Below, piece by piece: positions 1 through 4,825 of a stretch of DNA of 6,074 nucleotides. Below the pieces are notes generated by a model. That model was not told the origin of the DNA. It did no database searches and worked only from the letters and a program-made list of their open reading frames with translations. The position numbers were made by a program, and so were the translations under genes. This DNA comes from an uncultured Pseudomonadota bacterium. GTDB lineage: Bacteria > Pseudomonadota > Alphaproteobacteria > Rs-D84. The stretch covers positions 1-6,074 of the forward strand of contig CAMYXE010000044.1 of the NCBI GenBank assembly GCA_947303165.1. The letters are read 5' to 3'. The stretch's first letter is position 1, and each line of letters opens with the position of its first letter.

Positions 1-1583
1 GGTGGCGCACCATATTGAAATGCGGTGTACAATGCACTGAAATTCTTTTCAACTGCCTCGATTGGATAGCCGGCAATATCAAAACATTTCTTCATAACAT
101 CTGGGTTATAGTTTCTCAGGCCACCACTGCACATTTCTATACCATTCATAACCATATCAAATTGCGCCGCCTTAATTGTGAACGGATCACGTGTTGACAG
201 TTCTTCCAAAGTCGCCAACGGATACGAGAACGGATTATGCGTAAATGCCGGCGCTCCACCACGTTCTTCATCGGGTTCAAAGAATGGGAATTCATCAACC
301 CAACATAATGCAAAATCATTTGGATTTATTAATCCCAAATCTGCACCAAGTTTATTACGCAATTTGCCCGCCGCCTTGGCCGCCACATCAACATTATCAC
401 ACACAAAGAACAATGATGAATTATCACCCGCAATTTCATGCAACTTTGCAATACGGTCTGCATCCAATTTCTTGGCAACTGGACCTTTGGGTTCATCAGC
501 AAATACAATATAAGCCAACCCCCCAAGCCCCAATTCTTTTACCGCATATTCACTAAGTTTATCAAACCATGAACGCGGCTTGTCTGCGCTATTTGGTGCC
601 GGAATCGCACGAACAACCGCACCATTTTCAATTGCACTTGCAAAGATTCCAAATTCTGACCCACGGAATACATCTGTCACATCGCTAATCAGAATCGGAT
701 TACGCAAATCTGGTTTATCTGAACCATATTTCAACATTGCATCATCAAATGGAATATGTGGAATATCCGGATATACATTCGCATTTGGTGCAAAAGCCCG
801 TATCAATTCTGGAATAACAATTTCACCAACTGCCTGAATATCTGGTAAATCAACAAAAGACATTTCGACATCCAATTGATAAAATTCTAGCAACCTATCA
901 GACCGCAAATCTTCGTCACGAAAACATGGCGCAATTTGGAAATAGCGATCAAATCCAGATACCTGCAATAATTGCTTGAACATCTGGGGTGCCTGGGGCA
1001 ACGCATAGAATTTTCCATGATTCAAACGCGACGGCACCAAGAAACAACGTGCACCTTCGGGTGAATCAGCAGTGAGCAACGGCGTTTGGAATTCTGAAAA
1101 ACCCAAATCCCACATTTTATCACGCAACCATTTTATCATTTTATTCCGCATCAAAATATTGTGGTGCAATTTTTCACGACGCAAATCCAAGAAACGATAT
1201 TTATAACGTAATTCTTCGCTGGTATCATCATCACCGAATACCTGGAACGGCAAGACTTCGGAATTAGTAAGGACATTCCATTTTTCTGCCTGGATTTCAA
1301 TTTCACCTGTTGGAATTTTTTCATTTTTCTGACTCTCGTCACGCGCAACAACTTTACCAGTAATTTGAATTACTGATTCTGGACGTATACGTTCCAATTC
1401 CTCATTTCCACCGTCAAACACAATCTGGGTAATTCCATAATTATCGCGCAGGTCAACAAACAATAACGACCCATGGTCACGTTTACGATGCACCCAACCC
1501 GACAAGGTCACTGTTTCGCCAACATTTTTCGCATTCAGTTCCCCACAGGTGTGCGTTCTGTATTTTGATTTTAGTGATAACAT
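1..1583 (-). CDS. aspS: Aspartyl-tRNA synthetase, C-terminus cut by left window edge
   Basis: Cytoplasmic class II synthetase that charges tRNA-Asp with aspartate. The window holds the first 527 codons with no stop; bacterial AspRS is about 590 residues, so roughly the last 60 are missing. In order: an N-terminal OB-fold anticodon-binding domain (about 1-110, with GWVHRKRDHGSLLFVDLRD near 29-47), the catalytic core with LRYKYRFLDLRR (125-136), QAPQMFKQLLQVSGFDRYFQ (197-216) and motif 2 FRDEDLRSDR (221-230), the bacterial GAD insertion (about 280-420, with GPVAKKL at 367-373), then FTHNPFS (446-452) and NGIEMCSGGLRN (479-490). The last visible residues, FQYGAPP, lead into motif 3, which is off the window. 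The start is supported by AAGGG seven bases upstream of the ATG. His37 aligns with the histidine typical of non-discriminating AspRS (P. aeruginosa H31), which also aspartylates tRNA-Asn. The wording of motif 2 is alphaproteobacterial. Expression is probably controlled by the T-box leader just upstream. Confidence 0.97.
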   Translation of the reverse strand, partial: MLSLKSKYRTHTCGELNAKNVGETVTLSGWVHRKRDHGSLLFVDLRDNYGITQIVFDGGNEELERIRPESVIQITGKVVARDESQKNEKIPTGEIEIQAEKWNVLTNSEVLPFQVFGDDDTSEELRYKYRFLDLRREKLHHNILMRNKMIKWLRDKMWDLGFSEFQTPLLTADSPEGARCFLVPSRLNHGKFYALPQAPQMFKQLLQVSGFDRYFQIAPCFRDEDLRSDRLLEFYQLDVEMSFVDLPDIQAVGEIVIPELIRAFAPNANVYPDIPHIPFDDAMLKYGSDKPDLRNPILISDVTDVFRGSEFGIFASAIENGAVVRAIPAPNSADKPRSWFDKLSEYAVKELGLGGLAYIVFADEPKGPVAKKLDADRIAKLHEIAGDNSSLFFVCDNVDVAAKAAGKLRNKLGADLGLINPNDFALCWVDEFPFFEPDEERGGAPAFTHNPFSYPLATLEELSTRDPFTIKAAQFDMVMNGIEMCSGGLRNYNPDVMKKCFDIAGYPIEAVEKNFSALYTAFQYGAP

Positions 1584-1588
1584 TTTTA

Positions 1589-1634
1589 CACCCTTTTTAT
1601 TTTGGGCGCGAAAAACACAGTAATTTCGGCACCC
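1589..1634 (-). promoter_or_regulatory. Predicted Shine-Dalgarno sequestering switch of aspS
   Basis: The SD region GGGTG (1593-1589) can pair with CGCCC (1608-1604) across a 10-nt A-rich loop, hiding the ribosome-binding site. The same GCGCCC (1609-1604) can instead pair over 6 bp, one of them G-U, with GGGTGC (1634-1629). That segment in turn overlaps GGTGCC (1633-1628), which is complementary to GGCACC of the T-box (1683-1678). The T-box fold therefore leaves GGGTGC free to hold GCGCCC and expose the SD, while unfolding the T-box would capture GGTGCC and let GCGCCC block the SD. No GC hairpin sits directly before the only T-run (1615-1611), so translation rather than transcription is the likely control point. 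The pairings are visible; the mechanism is inferred. Confidence 0.6.
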
Positions 1635-1649
1635 ATTGGTTAAACATAT

Positions 1650-1690
1650 TTCGGGGCGCATAAATTTGGCTATGCGCGGTGCCACCCGAA
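1650..1690 (-). promoter_or_regulatory. T-box antiterminator/antisequestrator helix
   Basis: On the minus strand TTCGGG (1690-1685) pairs with CCCGAA (1655-1650) to form helix A1. The 7-nt bulge TGGCACC (1684-1678) follows, then GCGCATA (1677-1671) pairs with TATGCGC (1662-1656) to form helix A2 around the 8-nt loop GCCAAATT. All 13 base pairs are Watson-Crick. In T-box families the UGGN of this bulge pairs with the NCCA end of uncharged tRNA; N is C here, matching the G73 discriminator of bacterial tRNA-Asp. The loop itself contains GCCA (1670-1667), complementary to UGGC of the bulge. Confidence 0.85.
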
Positions 1691-1770
1691 TTTATCACTT
1701 TTTGATTCTGGCCTGGCGATTCCGTGGTTGTTGGTCACATCAACACCCCCAAACCATTACGTATGGGCAT

Positions 1771-1799
1771 ATTCTATACAGATTTTTTCCAATATGCAA
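1771..1799 (-). promoter_or_regulatory. Predicted sigma-70 promoter for aspS and its leader
   Basis: The minus strand has TTGCAT (1799-1794), a 17-bp spacer, then TAGAAT (1776-1771), which matches the -10 consensus at five of six positions. The -35 is weak (TTG only). It begins five bases after the stop of the upstream gene, and would start RNA near 1764, including all predicted T-box elements. Read-through from upstream is also possible because no terminator is seen between the two genes. Confidence 0.5.
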
Positions 1800-1804
1800 G
1801 TCTT

Positions 1805-2797
1805 TTACATTCCTCTTTCGTTTGGAACATGCATCTGGGCTGACTGGCCACCTCGCAGCCTCTGGCCCAATATGTTGATTAAATCAACTGGAATAACCCC
1901 GTTATCCGCCAACCGATTCAAATCTCTTACTATCCATTCATCAAAGAAATCGTAATCATCTTGTCCTGAACAGAAATGTTCTTTATAATACGCCATCACT
2001 TCAATCAAAAGACCGGCACGTTTTTCTGGTGGCAACAGTTTCAGAATCTCCGCTGCGAAAAAGACATCATGCGTCCATGTAAAGACACCGATTAATGCTT
2101 TGACCGGTGGATACTTCCCGCCCTGAATACTTGCCAAAGAATCCCTATTCTTTTCGCGCTGTCTTGGCGGCATGGCCATTATAATTTTTTCAAGTTCATC
2201 CGATATCGGATATTTGGGTTCTTGTTTCTTGACCTCTTTCTGAACATTTCCCAATGCATCATTTGTCATACTTGTGCCAAGTTCTGCACCCTGTTGCTTA
2301 TATTTTTCTATCTTGTCCAATCTTTTAACATCCTCACACGCCTCGGCAACCCTAGTCCGCAATTCATTGCTTGAACGGAGTATCATGGATATATCACAAT
2401 TTTTAATCCCCTTTTTCCTAATGATATCTGGCAAATCTTTCAAAGATTCGTCTGTCACCCAGCGCAGATCATACAAACATAACTCTTCTATTGGTGCCTT
2501 GGTATCACGCAATGCGTCCATAAACAACTTCATACCATTATCTGTCACATCACCATGAAAAAGGGTAATACCACGTGCCTTCGTCGATTCACGCAAAGCC
2601 TCGGCAATTTCTTCAACCAATATATCAGTAAAGGCGTCTTGTGGCATTTTATCAAATTTATAGTGCCATGATTCTTGCCCTTCTTCCCAAACGGGCATTC
2701 CCTTGCTTAATACATATACTATATCTAACGCATCCGCGACCGCATCATATGGGATATTCGCAGCATGCAATCTATCAAGAAATTTATTAAAATCCAT
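1805..2797 (-). CDS. Hypothetical protein with a short leucine-rich-repeat-like region
   Basis: I do not recognise this 330-residue protein. It has no signal peptide or membrane segment, so it is probably cytoplasmic. Residues 1-75 look helical and acidic. About 76-136 reads like one or two ribonuclease-inhibitor-type repeats (GITLFHGDVTDNGMKLFMDAL, then IEELCLYDLRWVTDESLKDL). A charged helical stretch follows (about 145-175), with a Lys/Gln-rich linker near 180-198. The C-terminal part (about 198-315) is predicted helical and rich in Leu, Trp and Phe (FTWTHDVFFAAEILKLLPPEKRAGLL). The ATG at 2797 is preferred over an in-frame ATG at 2815: AAGGGGG lies about six bases before 2797, no SD precedes 2815, and the predicted promoter would start RNA near 2820, leaving almost no leader for the upstream ATG. 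It lies between a DHFR-like gene and aspS. A protein-interaction role would only be a guess from the repeat-like region. Confidence 0.85.
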   Translation of the reverse strand: MDFNKFLDRLHAANIPYDAVADALDIVYVLSKGMPVWEEGQESWHYKFDKMPQDAFTDILVEEIAEALRESTKARGITLFHGDVTDNGMKLFMDALRDTKAPIEELCLYDLRWVTDESLKDLPDIIRKKGIKNCDISMILRSSNELRTRVAEACEDVKRLDKIEKYKQQGAELGTSMTNDALGNVQKEVKKQEPKYPISDELEKIIMAMPPRQREKNRDSLASIQGGKYPPVKALIGVFTWTHDVFFAAEILKLLPPEKRAGLLIEVMAYYKEHFCSGQDDYDFFDEWIVRDLNRLADNGVIPVDLINILGQRLRGGQSAQMHVPNERGM

Positions 2798-2826
2798 CTT
2801 CAACCCCCTTGGCATCTATCAGGGTC

Positions 2827-2855
2827 ATTGTATCACAAATTACACAATATAACAA
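2827..2855 (-). promoter_or_regulatory. Predicted sigma-70 promoter for the LRR-like hypothetical gene
   Basis: The minus strand has TTGTTA (2855-2850), a 17-bp spacer and TACAAT (2832-2827): four and five of six consensus positions. The RNA would start near 2820, about 23 nt before the ATG at 2797, with the strong AAGGGGG in that leader. It begins six bases after the end of the DHFR-like gene. Confidence 0.55.
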
Positions 2856-2860
2856 TTTCT

Positions 2861-3322
2861 TTATCGCACACGACCAACATAATAAATACGAACTATCATA
2901 TCATCAAACGGTATGGTTCCTGATGGTTCCGGCAAAATTTCCCTAAATGGATTTTTATATTTTTCATCCGCGATTATTTCTTTATTTACAGTTGTTATAA
3001 CAAATGTATCAATTACACCCAAATCATATGCCGCCTTTAGGAATGTCGGTCCACCGACCAAGACCGCATTTGGGAAATCATAACCCAACTGCCACAACGA
3101 CATATTTCCACTAGATTTTGCCACATAAAAATTTCTATTTTTATCCATACGCACATTTTCTGGCAATAAATCAAATGTACGTCGCGAACACACATAATCC
3201 GCACCATAAGCAAAGGTTAACAATTTGAATAATTTTTTATCCAACGATGGTGTCCATGACATATCATCATCTGGCCCATGCGCCAAATATCCATTCAAAG
3301 ATTCAACAAACACTGCCTTCAT
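2861..3322 (-). CDS. Dihydrofolate reductase / RibD C-terminal-like protein
   Basis: Small 153-residue protein of the DHFR/RibD-C fold, probably an NAD(P)H-dependent reductase. It opens with MKAVFVESLNGYLAHG, the beta strand and SLDG-type turn of the family. SWTPSLDKKLFKLLT (22-36) matches the W-x(4)-D-x(3)-F segment; SRRTFDLLP (46-54) stands where family members have GRKT/GRRT; and NAVLVGGPTFLKAAYDLGVIDTFVIT (85-110) is the glycine-pair nucleotide-binding segment. The usual Gly before RRT is Ser here. Length fits a single-domain member. The ATG at 3322 is chosen because the longer frame, opening with TTG at 3358, would start inside the tRNA terminator hairpin. The SD is weak and no good promoter is visible, so expression may be low or depend on read-through past that terminator. 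Whether it reduces dihydrofolate or another substrate cannot be told from sequence, so no symbol is given. Confidence 0.8.
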   Translation of the reverse strand: MKAVFVESLNGYLAHGPDDDMSWTPSLDKKLFKLLTFAYGADYVCSRRTFDLLPENVRMDKNRNFYVAKSSGNMSLWQLGYDFPNAVLVGGPTFLKAAYDLGVIDTFVITTVNKEIIADEKYKNPFREILPEPSGTIPFDDMIVRIYYVGRVR

Positions 3323-3345
3323 AACCCAATAACTACCATTTAAAT

Positions 3346-3370
3346 AAAAAACGTGCAAGACTTTTGCACG
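3346..3370 (-). terminator. Intrinsic terminator after tRNA-Thr
   Basis: On the minus strand CGTGCAA (3370-3364), loop AAGTC, TTGCACG (3358-3352), then six T (3351-3346). The 7-bp stem is perfect and lies 11 bases past the encoded CCA of the tRNA. Confidence 0.9.
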
Positions 3371-3381
3371 AACATGAATCC

Positions 3382-3455
3382 TGGTGCCCTAAGCAAGAAT
3401 CGGACTTGCGACTCGTCCTTACCAAGGACGTGTTTTACCACTAGACTATTAGGGC
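3382..3455 (-). tRNA. tRNA-Thr, anticodon GGU
   Basis: Full cloverleaf on the minus strand: acceptor GCCCTAA/TTAGGGC (seven perfect pairs), T8 A9, a D-arm with AGTGGTA, anticodon stem CGTCC/GGACG with loop TTGGTAA (anticodon GGT at 3423-3421, reading ACC and ACU), a 4-nt variable loop, T-stem GCAAG/CTTGC, discriminator A and an encoded CCA (3384-3382). Two oddities: the T-loop is TCCGATT, with C rather than U at position 55, and the D-stem has a C12-A23 mismatch. It stands alone, with its own promoter and terminator. Confidence 0.95.
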
Positions 3456-3476
3456 AACTCATAAAGTCACGGGCAA

Positions 3477-3504
3477 ATTATACGGACATTACCACAAAAA
3501 TCAA
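3477..3504 (-). promoter_or_regulatory. Promoter of tRNA-Thr
   Basis: The minus strand has TTGATT (3504-3499), a 16-bp spacer and a perfect TATAAT (3482-3477), followed by a GC-rich stretch (GCCCG) before the expected start near 3470. A GC-rich discriminator of this kind is typical of stable-RNA promoters under stringent control; that regulation is inferred. Confidence 0.75.
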
Positions 3505-3530
3505 GAAAAAATAGAATTACCCTATTTTTC
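3505..3530 (-). terminator. AT-rich intrinsic terminator after the nitroreductase gene
   Basis: On the minus strand GAAAAATAG (3530-3522) pairs with CTATTTTTTC (3514-3505) around loop GGTAATT, and the 3' arm itself supplies six T. The nitroreductase stop TAG (3524-3522) lies inside the stem. The helix is AT-rich, so it may be leaky. Confidence 0.65.
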
Positions 3531-4106
3531 CACCTTGATGCGCCAAGACACATCCTCGTTGTGTTTTGATGATGGTGGCAACGATATACCACCAAACGGC
3601 ATTTGTGCAACCAAAACCCAACTTTCTGGCAAATCGAACATATTTTGAACGGTTTTATCTATTATTGGATTATAATGTTGCAAATTAGCCCCAATACCGA
3701 CGGTTGCAAATGCGGTCCATATTGCAAATTGCAACATACCATTTGATTGCATTATCCAATCATGAAATTTATCGGAATACAATGGGTATTGCCGCTGAGT
3801 TTCTGTCACAATAGCCGTATCATAGAAATAAAGTATTGTCCCATATCCATCGATAAACGAATCCGCCCTATCACGAGAAAACCGTCCATTTGATGCTGTA
3901 ACCATTTTGTCATAAATTGCGTTCCACAAATCATCGTTCTTATGTCCCAAAACTACCACAACCCTTTGGCTTTGCATACCAAACGCATCGGGAACATATT
4001 TCACGCAATCACGCACGATTTCAACAATCTTATCGTCAAAAATTGGAATATTTTTGTTCAAATTATAAACAGAACGGCGCGCCTGTATCATATTTATAAA
4101 ATCCAT
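3522..4106 (-). CDS. Nitroreductase family protein (HBN1/FRM2-like)
   Basis: A 194-residue FMN-dependent, probably dimeric cytoplasmic oxidoreductase of the HBN1/FRM2 (fatty-acid repression mutant-like) branch of nitroreductases, which reduce nitroaromatic or related electrophiles with NAD(P)H. The N-terminal ARRSVYNL (9-16) supplies the Arg/Ser residues that bind the FMN phosphate; MQSQRVVVV (44-52) matches the branch's NSQSSR-like segment. DGYGTILYFYD (86-96), QSNGMLQFAIWTA (120-132), GIGANLQHYNPIID (137-150) and ESWVLVAQMPFGG (161-173) are strong branch signatures. Length is normal (about 195-205). The ATG at 4106 follows a run of six G four bases upstream, a strong ribosome site. It has its own terminator downstream and is separated from the flavodoxin gene by another. 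No confident promoter was found in 4107-4171; TTGGAA and TATTTT 16 bp apart is a weak candidate. The physiological substrate is unknown. Confidence 0.93.
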   Translation of the reverse strand: MDFINMIQARRSVYNLNKNIPIFDDKIVEIVRDCVKYVPDAFGMQSQRVVVVLGHKNDDLWNAIYDKMVTASNGRFSRDRADSFIDGYGTILYFYDTAIVTETQRQYPLYSDKFHDWIMQSNGMLQFAIWTAFATVGIGANLQHYNPIIDKTVQNMFDLPESWVLVAQMPFGGISLPPSSKHNEDVSWRIKVEK

Positions 4107-4171
4107 ATTTCCCCCCTATTCCAATAATACTTTACAAGAAAACTTAAAATATATAAATCGGTTTATATTCC

Positions 4172-4209
4172 AAAAAAGCTGTATACGCCGCAAACCAACG
4201 TATACAGCT
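4172..4209 (-). terminator. Intrinsic terminator after the flavodoxin gene
   Basis: A perfect 11-bp inverted repeat: AGCTGTATACG (minus 4209-4199), an 11-nt loop, CGTATACAGCT (4187-4177), then a run of T to 4172 on the minus strand. It starts 25 bases after the flavodoxin stop codon. Confidence 0.92.
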
Positions 4210-4234
4210 AATCATAACATAATTAATAAGTCTT

Positions 4235-4753
4235 TTATTTAATGTTTTCCTGTATCCATTTTTCTACTTCTTCACGGGAAACACCAACATTTGAACCATA
4301 TAGTGCCAACCCAGGTTTGATATCCGCATCTTTTAACATATTTTTAACATCTTCGACACTTTCCCCAAGGTGCGAGCCCTCGTGCGTCACAAAAGGCATA
4401 ATAATTTTACCATCAAAATTATACCGTTCCAAAAATGTAAACACCGCCATAGGATATGTTCCCCACCAAACTGGCCCACCAATAAAAATCACATCATATT
4501 CAGATAAATCACCAGCTGGCAATTTTTTAAGTGTCGGCCGGACATCTTTATTTTTTTCTTCCTTGGCCAAATCTGTACATTCGTTATAATTATCAGGGTA
4601 TGGTTTTGATGTTTCTATTTTGAACATATCTGCCCCTGTAATATCACGAATATATTCTGCGACAACTTCGGTATTACCTTTGACCAGATTAACAATTCCT
4701 CCACCGAACCAATTTTGACCAGTATGTGAAAAATACGCAACCAATGCTTTCAT
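4235..4753 (-). CDS. Flavodoxin family protein
   Basis: A 172-residue soluble electron carrier with one flavodoxin-fold domain and a non-covalently bound FMN. It opens with MKALVAYFSHTGQN: strand beta-1 followed by the phosphate-binding loop SHTG (9-12). It is longer than in classical flavodoxins, with an insert (WFGGGIVNLVKG) before GNTEVVAEYI (26-35), as in the Flavodoxin_4-type group common in anaerobes. PVWWGTYP (94-101) is the 60s-loop equivalent that stacks on the isoalloxazine ring, and FVTHEGSHLG (121-130) is the 90s-loop segment. Length is within the family range. The ATG at 4753 follows AAGGAAGGG about four bases upstream. It could feed electrons to one of the neighbouring flavoenzymes, but separate terminators show it is not strictly co-transcribed with the nitroreductase, and its partner is unknown. 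Confidence 0.93.
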   Translation of the reverse strand: MKALVAYFSHTGQNWFGGGIVNLVKGNTEVVAEYIRDITGADMFKIETSKPYPDNYNECTDLAKEEKNKDVRPTLKKLPAGDLSEYDVIFIGGPVWWGTYPMAVFTFLERYNFDGKIIMPFVTHEGSHLGESVEDVKNMLKDADIKPGLALYGSNVGVSREEVEKWIQENIK

Positions 4754-4788
4754 ATTTCCCTTCCTTTGTTAGAATTAACACACGACAT

Positions 4789-4816
4789 ATTATATATTGA
4801 ACAACCATAAACCCAA
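4789..4816 (-). promoter_or_regulatory. Predicted promoter of the flavodoxin gene
   Basis: A perfect TATAAT (4794-4789 on the minus strand) lies 16 bp after a weak -35, TTGGGT (4816-4811). The RNA would start near 4782, about 28 nt before the ATG, with the AAGGAAGGG ribosome site in between. Read-through from the PPOX-like gene, which ends at 4826 with no evident terminator, is an alternative. Confidence 0.5.
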
Positions 4817-4825
4817 AGCAAAAAA

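Larger units (their letters stand above)
1584..1764 (-). promoter_or_regulatory. T-box riboswitch leader of aspS (tRNA-Asp sensing, predicted translational)
   Basis: Minus-strand 5' leader of about 180 nt between a predicted promoter and the aspS start. It carries the T-box GGGTGGCACCGCG (1687-1675), 13 of 14 positions of the AGGGUGGNACCGCG consensus, with C in place of the first A. Upstream, TGTTG (1745-1741) pairs with CAACA (1733-1729) and closes a 7-nt loop ATGTGAC holding the Asp codon GAC (1736-1734). Below it TGGTTT (1756-1751) can pair with GAATCG (1722-1717) using three G-U pairs. This resembles an ultrashort Stem I with the specifier in its terminal loop; the canonical large Stem I with its distal tRNA-elbow-binding loop is absent. 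A weak ATCA/TGAT hairpin (1706-1694) sits just before the T-box. Known T-boxes bind uncharged tRNA by codon-anticodon pairing and by the NCCA end; aspS with GAC and a C in the bulge all point to tRNA-Asp. The T-box is strongly supported; the Stem I fold is tentative. Confidence 0.8.

Noticed and set aside
178..837. Plus-strand frames opposite aspS, up to 111 codons
   Set aside because: They lie antisense inside a highly conserved synthetase gene and resemble no protein family.
1611..1683. Intrinsic terminator in the aspS leader as the T-box output
   Set aside because: The GGCACC/GGTGCC pairing encloses over 40 nt and is separated from the only T-run by about a dozen bases; no compact GC hairpin abuts it. 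The SD-sequestering pairings fit better.
1636..1955. Plus-strand frames of 75-80 codons over the aspS leader
   Set aside because: They run antisense to the structured leader and the end of the LRR-like gene, have no convincing start signals, and give low-complexity translations.
2798..2815. Upstream ATG at 2815 for the LRR-like gene
   Set aside because: It has no Shine-Dalgarno and falls about five bases after the predicted transcript start, while the ATG at 2797 has AAGGGGG at correct spacing.
3323..3358. Longer DHFR-like frame starting at TTG 3358
   Set aside because: The TTG lies in the 3' arm of the tRNA-Thr terminator hairpin, and the family's N-terminal strand begins at the ATG at 3322.
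4242..4589. Plus-strand 115-codon frame opposite the flavodoxin
   Set aside because: It is antisense to a clear flavodoxin gene with conserved FMN loops and has no family resemblance.
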